Shown piece after piece: positions 21,101-36,100 of a stretch of 64,000 bases of DNA. The translations under genes and the position numbers were made by a program. The notes under the pieces are model-generated. The model searched no databases and was not told the origin of the DNA. It saw only the letters and a list, made by a program, of their open reading frames with translations. Source of the stretch: Limnomonas spitsbergensis (Eukaryota > Chlorophyta > Chlorophyceae > Chlamydomonadales); assembly GCA_037349105.1 (NCBI GenBank), contig JAYJMM010000016.1:992001-1056000 (forward strand). Reading direction: 5' to 3'. The number at the start of each line of letters is the position of its first letter. Within the stretch, counting starts at the first letter, position 1.

Positions 21101-24100
21101 CACCAGTCCACCTCTGCTCAACTCCTGCATATAAACCCTAAACCCTTAACCCTTTCACCCTCAGGCCCTGGCGAGCTTGAGCCACCAGTCCACCACTTCT
21201 CAACTCCTGCTTATAAACCCTCAACCCTAACCCCTCTCACCCTCAGGCCCTGGCGAGCTTGAGCCACCAGTCCACCTCTGCTCAACGACCACTGATAAAC
21301 CCTCAACCTAACCCCATTCACCTTCAGGCCCTGGCGAGCTTGAGCCACCAGTCCACCTCTGCTCAACTCCTGCTTATAAACCCTCACCCTAACCCCTCTC
21401 ACCCTCAGGCCCTGGCGAGCTTGAGCCACCAGTCGACCTCTGTTCAACTCCTGCTTATAAACCCTCAACCCTAACCCCTCTCACCCTCAGGCCCTGGCGA
21501 GCTTGAGCCACCAGTCCACCTCTTCTCAACTCCTGCTTATAAACCCTCAACCCTAACCCCTCTCACCCTCAGGCCCTGGCGAGCTTGAGCCACCAGTCCA
21601 CCTCTGCTCAACTCCTGCTTATAAACCCTCAACCCTAACCCCTCTCACCCTCAGGCCCTGGCGAGCTTGAGCCACCAGTCCACCTCTGCTCAACTCCTGC
21701 TTATAAACCCTCAACCCTAACCCCTCTTACCCTCAGGCCCTGGCGAGCTTGAGCCACCAGTCCACCTCTGCTCAACTCCTGCATATAAACCCTCAACCCT
21801 CAACCCTTTCACCCTCAGGCCCTGGCGAGCTTGAGCCACCAGTCCACTTCTTCTCAACTCCTGCTTATAAACCCTCAACCCTAACCCCTCTCACCCTCAG
21901 GCCCTGGCGAGCTTGAGCCACCACTCCACCTCTGCTCAACTCCTGCTTATAAACCCTCAACCCTAACCCCTCTCACCCTCAGGCCCTGGCGAGCTTGAGC
22001 CACCAGTCCACCTCTGCTCAACGACCACTGATAAACCCTCAACCTAACCCCATTCACCTTCAGGCCCTGGCGAGCTTGAGCCACCAGTCCACCTCTGCTC
22101 AACTCCTGCTTATAAACCCTAACCCTAACCCCTCTCACCCTCAGGCCCTGGCGAGCTTGAGCCACCAGTCGACCTCTGCTCAACTCCTGCTTATAAACCT
22201 TCACCCTAACCCCTCTCACCCTCAGGCCCTGGCGAGCTTGAGCCACCAGTCCACCTCTGCTCAACTCCTGCTTATAAACCCTCAACCCTAACCCCTCTCA
22301 CCATCAGGCCCTGGCGAGCTTGAGCCACCAGTCCACCTCTGCTCAACTCCTGCTTATAAACCTTCACCCAAACCCCTCTCACCCTCAGGCCCTGGCGAGC
22401 TTGAGCCACCAGTCCACCTCTGCTCAACTCCTGCTTATAAACCCTCACCCTAACCCCTCTCACCCTCAGGCCCTGGCGAGCTTGAGCCACCAGTCCACCT
22501 CTGCTCAACTCCTGCTTATAAACCCTCAACCCTAACCCCTCTCACCCTCAGGCCCTGGCGAGCTTGAGCCACCAGTCCACCTCTGCTCAACTCCTGCTTA
22601 TAAACCCTCAACCCTAACCCCTCTCACCATCAGGCCCTGGCGAGCTTGAGCCACCCGTCCACCTCTGCTCAACTCCTGCTTATAAACCCTCAACCCTAAC
22701 CCCTTTTACCCTCAGGCCCTGGCGAGCTTGAGCCACCAGTCCACCTCTGCTCAACTCCTGCATATAAACCCTAAACCCTTAACCCTTTCACCCTCAGGCC
22801 CTGGCGAGCTTGAGCCACCAGTCCACCTCTGCTCAACTCCTGCATATAAACTCTAAACCCTTAACCCTTTCACCCTCAGGCCCTGGCGAGCTTGAGCCAC
22901 CAGTCCACCTCTGCTCAACTCCTGCTTATAAACCCTCACCCTAACCCCTCTCACCCTCAGGCCCTGGCGAGCTTGAGCCACCAGTCCACCTCTGCTCAAC
23001 TCCTGCTTATAAACCCTCAACCCTAACCCCTCTCACCCTCAGGCCCTGGCGAGCTTGAGCCACCAGTCCACCTCTGCTCAACTCCTGCTTATAAACCCTC
23101 AACCCTAACCCCTCTCACCATCAGGCCCTGGCGAGCTTGAGCCACCAGTCCACCTCTGCTCAACTCCTGCTTATAAACCCTCAACCCTAACCCCTCTCAC
23201 CATCAGGCCCTGGCGAGCTTGAGCCACCAGTCCACCTCTGCTCAACTCCTGCTTATAAACCTTCACCCTAACCCCTCTCACCCTCAGGCCCTGGCGAGCT
23301 TGAGCCACCAGTCCACCTCTGCTCAACTCCTGCTTATAAACCCTCACCCTAACCCCTCTCACCCTCAGGCCCTGGCGAGCTTGAGCCACCAGTCCACCTC
23401 TGCTCAACTCCTGCTTATAAACCCTCAACCCTAACCCCTCTCACCCTCAGGCCCTGGCGAGCTTGAGCCACCAGTCCACCTCTGCTCAACTCCTGCTTAT
23501 AAACCCTCAACCCTAACCCCTCTCACCATCAGGCCCTGGCGAGCTTGAGCCACCCGTCCACCTCTGCTCAACTCCTGCTTATAAACCCTCAACCCTAACC
23601 CCTTTTACCCTCAGGCCCTGGCGAGCTTGAGCCACCAGTCCACCTCTGCTCAACTCCTGCATATAAACCCTAAACCCTTAACCCTTTCACCCTCAGGCCC
23701 TGGCGAGCTTGAGCCACCAGTCCACCTCTGCTCAACTCCTGCATATAAACTCTAAACCCTTAACCCTTTCACCCTCAGGCCCTGGCGAGCTTGAGCCACC
23801 AGTCCACCTCTGCTCAACTCCTGCTTATAAACCCTCACCCTAACCCCTCTCACCCTCAGGCCCTGGCGAGCTTGAGCCACCAGTCCACCTCTGCTCAACT
23901 CCTGCTTATAAACCCTCAACCCTAACCCCTCTCACCCTCAGGCCCTGGCGAGCTTGAGCCACCAGTCCACCTCTGCTCAACTCCTGCTTATAAACCCTCA
24001 ACCCTAACCCCTCTCACCATCAGGCCATGGCGAGCTTGAGCCACCCGTCCACCTCTGCTCAACTCCTGCTTATAAACCCTCAACCCTAACCCCTTTTAAC

Positions 24101-27100
24101 CTCAGGCCCTGGCGAGCTTGAGCCACCAGTCCACCTCTGCTCAACTCCTGCATATAAACCCTAAACCCTTAACCCTTTCACCCTCAGGCCCTGGCGAGCT
24201 TGAGCCACCAGTCCACCACTTCTCAACTCCTGCTTATAAACCCTCAACCCTAACCCCTCTCACCCTCAGGCCCTGGCGAGCTTGAGCCACCAGTCCACCT
24301 CTGCTCAACGACCACTGATAAACCCTCAACCTAACCCCATTCACCTTCAGGCCCTGGCGAGCTTGAGCCACCAGTCCACCTCTGCTCAACTCCTGCTTAT
24401 AAACCCTCACCCTAACCCCTCTCACCCTCAGGCCCTGGCGAGCTTGAGCCACCAGTCGACCTCTGTTCAACTCCTGCTTATAAACCCTCAACCCTAACCC
24501 CTCTCACCCTCAGGCCCTGGCGAGCTTGAGCCACCAGTCCACCTCTTCTCAACTCCTGCTTATAAACCCTCAACCCTAACCCCTCTCACCCTCAGGCCCT
24601 GGCGAGCTTGAGCCACCAGTCCACCTCTGCTCAACTCCTGCTTATAAACCCTCAACCCTAACCCCTCTCACCCTCAGGCCCTGGCGAGCTTGAGCCACCA
24701 GTCCACCTCTGCTCAACTCCTGCTTATAAACCCTCAACCCTAACCCCTCTTACCCTCAGGCCCTGGCGAGCTTGAGCCACCAGTCCACCTCTGCTCAACT
24801 CCTGCATATAAACCCTCAACCCTCAACCCTTTCACCCTCAGGCCCTGGCGAGCTTGAGCCACCAGTCCACTTCTTCTCAACTCCTGCTTATAAACCCTCA
24901 ACCCTAACCCCTCTCACCCTCAGGCCCTGGCGAGCTTGAGCCACCACTCCACCTCTGCTCAACTCCTGCTTATAAACCCTCAACCCTAACCCCTCTCACC
25001 CTCAGGCCCTGGCGAGCTTGAGCCACCAGTCCACCTCTGCTCAACGACCACTGATAAACCCTCAACCTAACCCCATTCACCTTCAGGCCCTGGCGAGCTT
25101 GAGCCACCAGTCCACCTCTGCTCAACTCCTGCTTATAAACCCTAACCCTAACCCCTCTCACCCTCAGGCCCTGGCGAGCTTGAGCCACCAGTCGACCTCT
25201 GCTCAACTCCTGCTTATAAACCTTCACCCTAACCCCTCTCACCCTCAGGCCCTGGCGAGCTTGAGCCACCAGTCCACCTCTTCTCAACTCCTGCTTATAA
25301 ACCCTCAACCCTAACCCCTCTCACCATCAGGCCCTGGCGAGCTTGAGCCACCAGTCCACCTCTGCTCAACTCCTGCTTATAAACCTTCACCCAAACCCCT
25401 CTCACCCTCAGGCCCTGGCGAGCTTGAGCCACCAGTCCACCTCTGCTCAACTCCTGCTTATAAACCCTCACCCTAACCCCTCTCACCCTCAGGCCCTGGC
25501 GAGCTTGAGCCACCAGTCCACCTCTGCTCAACTCCTGCTTATAAACCCTCAACCCTAACCCCTCTCACCCTCAGGCCCTGGCGAGCTTGAGCCACCAGTC
25601 CACCTCTGCTCAACTCCTGCTTATAAACCCTCAACCCTAACCCCTCTCACCATCAGGCCCTGGCGAGCTTGAGCCACCCGTCCACCTCTGCTCAACTCCT
25701 GCTTATAAACCCTCAACCCTAACCCCTTTTACCCTCAGGCCCTGGCGAGCTTAAGCCACCAGTCCACCTCTGCTCAACTCCTGCATATAAACCCTAAACC
25801 CTAAACCCTTTCACCCTCAGGCCCTGGCGAGCTTGAGCCACCAGTCCACCTCTGCTCAACTCCTGCTTATAAACCTTCACCCAAACCCCTCTCACCCTCA
25901 GGCCCTGGCGAGCTTGAGCCACCAGTCCACCTCTGCTCAACTCCTGCTTATAAACCCTCACCCTAACCCCTCTCACCCTCAGGCCCTGGCGAGCTTGAGC
26001 CACCAGTCCACCTCTGCTCAACTCCTGCTTATAAACCCTCAACCCTAACCCCTCTCACCCTCAGGCCCTGGCGAGCTTGAGCCACCAGTCCACCTCTGCT
26101 CAACTCCTGCTTATAAACCCTCAACCCTAATCCCTCTCACCATCAGGCCATGGCGAGCTTGAGCCACCCGTCCACCTCTGCTCAACTCCTGCTTATAAAC
26201 CCTCAACCCTAACCCCTTTTAACCTCAGGCCCTGGCGAGCTTGAGCCACCAGTCCACCTCTGCTCAACTCCTGCATATAAACCCTAAACCCTTAACCCTT
26301 TCACCCTCAGGCCCTGGCGAGCTTGAGCCACCAGTCCACCACTTCTCAACTCCTGCTTATAAACCCTCAACCCTAACCCCTCTCACCATCAGGCCCTGGC
26401 GAGCTTGAGCCACCAGTCCACCTCTGCTCAACGACCACTGATAAACCCTCAACCTAACCCCATTCACCTTCAGGCCCTGGCGAGCTTGAGCCACCAGTCC
26501 ACCTCTGCTCAACTCCTGCTTATAAACCCTCACCCTAACCCCTCTCACCCTCAGGCCCTGGCGAGCTTGAGCCACCAGTCGACCTCTGTTCAACTCCTGC
26601 TTATAAACCCTCAACCCTAACCCCTCTCACCCTCAGGCCCTGGCGAGCTTGAGCCACCAGTCCACCTCTTCTCAACTCCTGCTTATAAACCCTCAACCCT
26701 AACCCCTCTCACCCTCAGGCCCTGGCGAGCTTGAGCCACCAGTCCACCTCTGCTCAACTCCTGCTTATAAACCCTCAACCCTAACCCCTCTCACCCCCAG
26801 GCCCTGGCGAGCTTGAGCCACCACTCCACCTCTGCTCAACTCCTGCTTATAAACCCTCAACCCTAACCCCTCTTACCCTCAGGCCCTGGCGAGCTTGAGC
26901 CACCAGTCCACCTCTGCTCAACTCCTGCATATAAACCCTCAACCCTCAACCCTTTCACCCTCAGGCCCTGGCGAGCTTGAGCCACCAGTCCACTTCTTCT
27001 CAACTCCTGCTTATAAACCCTCAACCCTAACCCCTCTCACCCTCAGGCCCTGGCGAGCTTGAGCCACCAGTCGACCTCTGTTCAACTTCTGCTTATAAAC

Positions 27101-30100
27101 CCTCAATCTAACCCCATTCACCTTCAGGCCCTGGCGAGCTTGAGCCACCAGTCCACCTCTGCTCAACTCCTGCTTATAAACCCTCACCCTAACCCCTCTT
27201 ACCCTCAGGCCCTGGCGAGCTTGAGCCACCACTCCACCTCTGCTCAACTCCTGCATATAAACCCTCAACCCTAACCCCTCTCACCCTCAGGCCCTGGCGA
27301 GCTTGAGCCACCACTCCACCTCTGCTCAACTCCTGCTTATAAACCCTCAACCCTAACCCCTCTCACCCTCAGGCCCTGGCGAGCTTGAGCCACCACTCCA
27401 CCTCTGCTCAACTCCTGCTTATAAACCCTCACCCCTAACCCCTTTTACCCTCAGGCCCTGGCGAGCTTGAGCCACCACTCGACCTCTGCTCAACTCCTGC
27501 TTATAAACCCTCACCCTAACCCCTCTCACCCTCAGGCCCTGGCGAGCTTGAGCCACCACTCCACCTCTGCTCAACTCCTGCATATAAACCCTCACCCCTA
27601 AACCCTTTCACCCTCAGGCCCTGGCGAGCTTGAGCCACCAGTCCACCTCTGCTCAACTCCTGCTTATAAACCCTCAACCCTAACCCCTCTCACCATCAGG
27701 CCCTGGCGAGCTTGAGCCACCAGTCCACCTCTGCTCAACTCCTGCTTATAAACCCTCAACCCTAATCCCTTTCACCCTCAGGCCCTGGCGAGCTTGAGCC
27801 ACCAGTCCACCTCTGCTCAACGACCACTGATACACCCTCAACCCTAACCCCTCTCACCCTCAGGCCCTGGCGAGCTTGAGCCACCAGTCCACCTCTGCTC
27901 AACTCCTGCTTATAAACCCTCAACCCTAACCCCTCTCACCCTCAGGCCCTGGCGAGCTTGAGCCACCAGTCCACCTCTGCTCAACTCCTGCTTATAAACC
28001 CTCAACCCTAACCCCTTTCACCCTCAGGCCCTGGCGAGCTTGAGCCACCAGTCCACCTCTGCTCAACGACCACTGATAAACCCTCAACCTAACCCCTCTC
28101 ACCCTCAGGCCCTGGCGAGCTTGAGCCACTAGTCCACCTCTGCTCAACTCCTGCTTATAAACCCTCACCCTAACCCCTCTCACCCTCAGGCCCTGGCGAG
28201 CTTGAGCCACCAGTCGACCTCTGTTCAACTCCTGCTTATAAACCCTCAACCCTAACCCCTCTCACCCTCAGGCCCTGGCGAGCTTGAGCCACCAGTCCAC
28301 CTCTTCTCAACTCCTGCTTATAAACCCTCAACCCTAACCCCTCTCACCCTCAGGCCCTGGCGAGCTTGAGCCACCAGTCCACCTCTGCTCAACTCCTGCT
28401 TATAAACCCTCAACCCTAACCCCTCTCACCCCCAGGCCCTGGCGAGCTTGAGCCACCCGTCCACCTCTGCTCAACTCCTGCTTATAAACCCTCAACCCTA
28501 ACCCCTCTTACCCTCAGGCCCTGGCGAGCTTGAGCCACCAGTCCACCTCTGCTCAACTCCTGCATATAAACCCTCAACCCTCAACCCTTTCACCCTCAGG
28601 CCCTGGCGAGCTTGAGCCACCAGTCCACTTCTTCTCAACTCCTGCTTATAAACCCTCAACCCTAACCCCTCTCACCCTCAGGCCCTGGCGAGCTTGAGCC
28701 ACCAGTCGACCTCTGTTCAACTTCTGCTTATAAACCCTCAATCTAACCCCATTCACCTTCAGGCCCTGGCGAGCTTGAGCCACCAGTCCACCTCTGCTCA
28801 ACTCCTGCTTATAAACCCTCACCCTAACCCCTCTTACCCTCAGGCCCTGGCGAGCTTGAGCCACCACTCCACCTCTGCTCAACTCCTGCATATAAACCCT
28901 CAACCCTAACCCCTCTCACCCTCAGGCCCTGGCGAGCTTGAGCCACCACTCCACCTCTGCTCAACTCCTGCTTATAAACCCTCAACCCTAACCCCTCTCA
29001 CCCTCAGGCCCTGGCGAGCTTGAGCCACCACTCCACCTCTGCTCAACTCCTGCTTATAAACCCTCAACCCTAACCCCTTTTACCCTCAGGCCCTGGCGAG
29101 CTTGAGCCACCACTCGACCTCTGCTCAACTCCTGCTTATAAACCCTCACCCTAACCCCTCTCACCCTCAGGCCCTGGCGAGCTTGAGCCACCACTCCACC
29201 TCTGCTCAACTACTGCATATAAACCCTCAACCCTAAACCCTTTCACCCTCAGGCCCTGGCGAGCTTGAGCCACCAGTCCACCTCTGCTCAACTCCTGCTT
29301 ATAAACCCTCAACCCTAACCCCTCTCACCATCAGGCCCTGGCGAGCTTGAGCCACCAGTCCACCTCTGCTCAACTCCTGCTTATAAACCCTCAACCCTAA
29401 CCCCTTTCACCCTCAGGCCCTGGCGAGCTTGAGCCACCAGTCCACCTCTGCTCAACGACCACTGATACACCCTCAACCCTAACCCCTCTCACCCTCAGGC
29501 CCTGGCGAGCTTGAGCCACTAGTCCACCTCTGCTCAACTCCTGCTTATAAACCCTCAACCCTAACCCCTCTCACCCTCAGGCCCTGGCGAGCTTGAGCCA
29601 CCAGTCCACCTCTGCTCAACTCCTGCTTATAAACCCTCAACCCTAACCCCTTTCACCCTCAGGCCCTGGCGAGCTTGAGCCACCAGTCCACCTCTGCTCA
29701 ACGACCACTGATACACCCTCAACCCTAACCCCTCTCACCCTCAGGCCCTGGCGAGCTTGAGCCACTAGTCCACCTCTGCTCAACTCCTGCTTATAAACCC
29801 TCACCCTAACCCCTCTCACCCTCAGGCCCTGGCGAGCTTGAGCCACCAGTCCACCTCTGCTCAACTCCTGCTTATAAACCCTCAACCCTAACCCCTCTCA
29901 CCATCAGGCCATGGCGAGCTTGAGCCACCCGTCCACCTCTGCTCAACTCCTGCTTATAAACCCTCAACCCTAACCCCTTTTACCCTCAGGCCCTGGCGAG
30001 CTTGAGCCACCAGTCCACCTCTGCTCAACTCCTGCATATAAACCCTAAACCCTTAACCCTTTCACCCTCAGGCCCTGGCGAGCTTGAGCCACCAGTCCAC

Positions 30101-33100
30101 CACTTCTCAACTCCTGCTTATAAACCCTCAACCCTAACCCCTCTCACCCTCAGGCCCTGGCGAGCTTGAGCCACCAGTCCACCTCTGCTCAACGACCACT
30201 GATAAACCCTCAACCTAACCCCATTCACCTTCAGGCCCTGGCGAGCTTGAGCCACCAGTCCACCTCTGCTCAACTCCTGCTTATAAACCCTCACCCTAAC
30301 CCCTCTCACCCTCAGGCCCTGGCGAGCTTGAGCCACCAGTCCACCTCTTCTCAACTCCTGCTTATAAACCCTCAACCCTAACCCCTCTCACCCTCAGGCC
30401 CTGGCGAGCTTGAGCCACCAGTTCACCTCTGCTCAACTCCTGCTTATAAACCCTCAACCCTAACCCCTCTCACCCTCAGGCCCTGGCGAGCTTGAGCCAC
30501 CAGTCCACCTCTGCTCAACTCCTGCTTATAAACCCTCAACCCTAACCCCTCTTACCCTCAGGCCCTGGCGAGCTTGAGCCACCACTCCACCTCTGCTCAA
30601 CTCCTGCATATAAACCCTCAACCCTCAACCCTTTCACCTTCAGGCCCTGGCGAGCTTGAGCCACCAGTCCACTTCTTCTCAACTCCTGCTTATAAACCCT
30701 CAACCCTAACCCCTCTCACCCTCAGGCCCTGGCGAGCTTGAGCCACCAGTCGACCTCTGTTCAACTTCTGCTTATAAACCCTCAATCTAACCCCATTCAC
30801 CTTCAGGCCCTGGCGAGCTTGAGCCACCAGTCCACCTCTGCTCAACTCCTGCTTATAAACCCTCACCCTAACCCCTCTTACCCTCAGGCCCTGGCGAGCT
30901 TGAGCCACCACTCCACCTCTGCTCAACTCCTGCATATAAACCCTCAACCCTAACCCCTCTCACCCTCAGGCCCTGGCGAGCTTGAGCCACCACTCCACCT
31001 CTGCTCAACTCCTGCTTATAAACCCTCAACCCTAACCCCTCTCACCCTCAGGCCCTGGCGAGCTTGAGCCACCACTCCACCTCTGCTCAACTCCTGCTTA
31101 TAAACCCTCACCCCTAACCCCTTTTACCCTCAGGCCCTGGCGAGCTTGAGCCACCACTCGACCTCTGCTCAACTCCTGCTTATAAACCCTCACCCTAACC
31201 CCTCTCACCCTCAGGCCCTGGCGAGCTTGAGCCACCACTCCACCTCTGCTCAACTACTGCATATAAACCCTCAACCCTAAACCCTTTCACCCTCAGGCCC
31301 TGGCGAGCTTGAGCCACCAGTCCACCTCTTCTCAACTCCTGCTTATAAACCCTCAACCCTAACCCCTCTCACCATCAGGCCCTGGCGAGCTTGAGCCACC
31401 AGTCCACCTCTGCTCAACTCCTGCTTATAAACCCTCAACCCTAAACCCTTTCACCCTCAGGCCCTGGCGAGCTTGAGCCACCAGTCCACCTCTGCTCAAC
31501 GACCACTGATACACCCTCAACCCTAACCCCTCTCACCCTCAGGCCCTGGCGAGCTTGAGCCACTAGTCCACCTCTGCTCAACTCCTGCTTATAAACCCTC
31601 AACCCTAACCCCTCTCACCCTCAGGCCCTGGCGAGCTTGAGCCACCAGTCCACCTCTGCTCAACGACCACTGATAAACCCTCAACCTAACCCCATTCACC
31701 TTCAGGCCCTGGCGAGCTTGAGCCACCAGTCGACCTCTGCTCAACTCCTGCTTATAAACCTTCACCCTAACCCCTCTCACCCTCAGGCCCTGGCGAGCTT
31801 GAGCCACCAGTCCACCTCTGCTCAACTCCTGCTTATAAACCCTCAACCCTAACCCCTCTCACCATCAGGCCCTGGCGAGCTTGAGCCACCAGTCCACCTC
31901 TGCTCAACTCCTGCTTATAAACCTTCACCCAAACCCCTCTCACCCTCAGGCCCTGGCGAGCTTGAGCCACCAGTCCACCTCTGCTCAACTCCTGCTTATA
32001 AACCCTCACCCTAACCCCTCTCACCCTCAGGCCCTGGCGAGCTTGAGCCACCAGTCCACCTCTGCTCAACTCCTGCTTATAAACCCTCAACCCTAACCCC
32101 TCTCACCCTCAGGCCCTGGCGAGCTTGAGCCACCAGTCCACCTCTGCTCAACTCCTGCTTATAAACCCTCAACCCTAACCCCTCTCACCCTCAGGCCCTG
32201 GCGAGCTTGAGCCACCCGTCCACCTCTGCTCAACTCCTGCTTATAAACCCTCAACCCTAACCCCTTTTACCCTCAGGCCCTGGCGAGCTTGAGCCACCAG
32301 TCCACCTCGTCTCAACTCCTGCTTATAAACCCTAAACCCTAAACCCTTTCACCCTCAGGCCCTGGCGAGCTTGAGCCACCAGTCCACCTCTGCTCAACTC
32401 CTGCTTATAAACCTTCACCCAAACCCCACTCACCCTCAGGCCCTGGCGAGCTTGAGCCACCAGTCCACCTCTGCTCAACTCCTGCTTATAAACCCTCACC
32501 CTAACCCCTCTCACCCTCAGGCCCTGGCGAGCTTGAGCCACCAGTCCACCTCTGCTCAACTCCTGCTTATAAACCCTCAACCCTAACCCCTCTCACCCTC
32601 AGGCCCTGGCGAGCTTGAGCCACCAGTCCACCTCTGCTCAACTCCTGCTTATAAACCCTCAACCCTAACCCCTCTCACCCTCAGGCCCTGGCGAGCTTGA
32701 GCCACCAGTCCACCTCTTCTCAACTCCTGCTTATAAACCCTCAACCCTAACCCCTCTCACCCTCAGGCCCTGGCGAGCTTGAGCCACCAGTCCACCTCTT
32801 CTCAACTCCTGCTTATAAACCCTCAACCCTAACCCCTCTCACCCTCAGGCCCTGACGAGCTTGAGCCACCAGTCCACCTCTGCTCAACTCCTGCTTATAA
32901 ACCCTCAACCCTAACCCCTCTCACCCTCAGGCCCTGGCGAGCTTGAGCCACCAGTCCACCTCTGCTCAACTCCTGCTTATAAACCCTCAACCCTAACCCC
33001 TCTCACCCTCAGGCCCTGGCGAGCTTGAGCCACCAGTCCACCTCTGCTCAACTCCTGCATATAAACCCTCAACCCTCAACCCTTTCACCCTCAGGCCCTG

Positions 33101-36100
33101 GCGAGCTTGAGCCACCAGTCCACTTCTTCTCAACTCCTGCTTATAAACCCTCAACCCTAACCCCTCTCACCCTCAGGCCCTGGCGAGCTTGAGCCACCAG
33201 TCGACCTCTGTTCAACTTCTGCTTATAAACCCTCAAACTAACCCCATTCACCTTCAGGCCCTGGCGAGCTTGAGCCACCAGTCCACCTCTGCTCAACTCC
33301 TGCTTATAAACCCTCACCCTAACCCCTCTTACCCTCAGGCCCTGGCGAGCTTGAGCCACCAGTCCACCTCTGCTCAACTCCTGCATATAAACCCTCAACC
33401 CTAACCCCTCTCACCCTCAGGCCCTGGCGAGCTTGAGCCACCACTCCACCTCTGCTCAACTCCTGCTTATAAACCCTCAACCCTAACCCCTCTCACCCTC
33501 AGGCCCTGGCGAGCTTGAGCCACCACTCCACCTCTGCTCAACTCCTGCTTATAAACCCTCACCCCTAACCCCTTTTACCCTCAGGCCCTGGCGAGCTTGA
33601 GCCACCACTCGACCTCTGCTCAACTCCTGCTTATAAACCCTCACCCTAACCCCTCTCACCCTCAGGCCCTGGCGAGCTTGAGCCACCAGTCCACCTCTGC
33701 TCAACTCCTGCATATAAACCCTAAACCCTCAACCCTTTCACCCTCAGGCCCTGGCGAGCTTGAGCCACCAGTCCACTTCTTCTCAACTCCTGCTTATAAA
33801 CCCTCAACCCTAACCCCTCTCACCCTCAGGCCCTGGCGAGCTTGAGCCACCAGTCGACCTCTGTTCAACTTCTGCTTATAAACCCTCAAACTAACCCCAT
33901 TCACCTTCAGGCCCTGGCGAGCTTGAGCCACCAGTCCACCTCTGCTCAACTCCTGCTTATAAACCCTCACCCTAACCCCTCTTACCCTCAGGCCCTGGCG
34001 AGCTTGAGCCACCACTCCACCTCTGCTCAACTCCTGCATATAAACCCTCAACCCTAACCCCTCTCACCCTCAGGCCCTGGCGAGCTTGAGCCACCAGTCC
34101 ACCTCTGCTCAACTCCTGCTTATAAACCCTCAACCCTAACCCCTCTCACCCTCAGGCCCTGGCGAGCTTGAGCCACCAGTCGACCTCTGTTCAACTTCTG
34201 CTTATAAACCCTCAAACTAACCCCATTCACCTTCAGGCCCTGGCGAGCTTGAGCCACCAGTCCACCTCTGCTCAACTCCTGCTTATAAACCCTCACCCTA
34301 ACCCCTCTTACCCTCAGGCCCTGGCGAGCTTGAGCCACCACTCCACCTCTGCTCAACTCCTGCATATAAACCCTCAACCCTAACCCCTCTCACCCTCAGG
34401 CCCTGGCGAGCTTGACCCACCACTCCACCTCTGCTCAACTCCTGCTTATAAACCCTCAACCCTAACCCCTCTCACCCTCAGGCCCTGGCGAGCTTGAGCC
34501 ACCACTCCACCTCTGCTCAACTCCTGCTTATAAACCCTCACCCCTAACCCCTTTTACCCTCAGGCCCTGGCGAGCTTGAGCCACCACTCGACCTCTGCTC
34601 AACTCCTGCTTATAAACCCTCACCCTAACCCCTCTCACCCTCAGGCCCTGGCGAGCTTGAGCCACCAGTCCACCACTGCTCAACTACTGCATATAAACCC
34701 TCAACCCTAAACCCTTTCACCCTCAGGCCCTGGCGAGCTTGAGCCACCAGTCCACCTCTGCTCAACTCCTGCTTATAAACCCTCAACCCTAACCCCTCTC
34801 ACCATCAGGCCCTGGCGAGCTTGAGCCACCAGTCCACCTCTGCTCAACTCCTGCTTATAAACCCTCAACCCTAACCCCTTTCACCCTCAGGCCCTGGCGA
34901 GCTTGAGCCACCAGTCCACCTCTGCTCAACGACCACTGATACACCCTCAACCCTAACCCCTCTCACCCTCAGGCCCTGGCGAGCTTGAGCCACTAGTCCA
35001 CCTCTGCTCAACTCCTGCTTATAAACCCTCAACCCTAACCCCTCTCACCCTCAGGCCCTGGCGAGCTTGAGCCACCAGTCCACCTCTGCTCAACGACCAC
35101 TGATAAACCCTCAACCTAACCCCATTCACCTTCAGGCCCTGGCGAGCTTGAGCCACCAGTCGACCTCTGCTCAACTCCTGCTTATAAACCTTCACCCTAA
35201 CCCCTCTCACCCTCAGGCCCTGGCGAGCTTGAGCCACCAGTCCACCTCTGCTCAACTCCTGCATATAAACCCTCAACCCTAACCCCTCTCACCATCAGGC
35301 CCTGGCGAGCTTGAGCCACCAGTCCACCTCTGCTCAACTCCTGCTTATAAACCTTCACCCAAACCCCTCTCACCCTCAGGCCCTGGCGAGCTTGAGCCAC
35401 CAGTCCACCTCTGCTCAACTCCTGCTTATAAACCCTCACCCTAACCCCTCTCACCCTCAGGCCCTGGCGAGCTTGAGCCACCAGTCCACCTCTGCTCAAC
35501 TCCTGCTTATAAACCCTCAACCCTAACCCCTCTCACCCTCAGGCCCTGGCGAGCTTGAGCCACCAGTCCACCTCTGCTCAACTCCTGCTTATAAACCCTC
35601 AACCCTAACCCCTCTCACCCTCAGGCCCTGGCGAGCTTGAGCCACCCGTCCACCTCTGCTCAACTCCTGCTTATAAACCCTCAACCCTAACCCCTTTTAC
35701 CCTCAGGCCCTGGCGAGCTTGAGCCACCAGTCCACCTCTGCTCAACTCCTGCTTATAAACCCTAAACCCTAAACCCTTTCACCCTCAGGCCCTGGCGAGC
35801 TTGAGCCACCAGTCCACCTCTGCTCAACTCCTGCTTATAAACCTTCACTCAAACCCCTCTCACCCTCAGGCCCTGGCGAGCTTGAGCCACCAGTCCACCT
35901 CTGCTCAACTCCTGCTTATAAACCCTCACCCTAACCCCTCTCACCCTCAGGCCCTGGCGAGCTTGAGCCACCAGTCCACCTCTGCTCAACTCCTGCTTAT
36001 AAACCCTCAACCCTAACCCCTCTCACCCTCAGGCCCTGGCGAGCTTGAGCCACCAGTCCACCTCTGCTCAACTCCTGCTTATAAACCCTCAACCCTAACC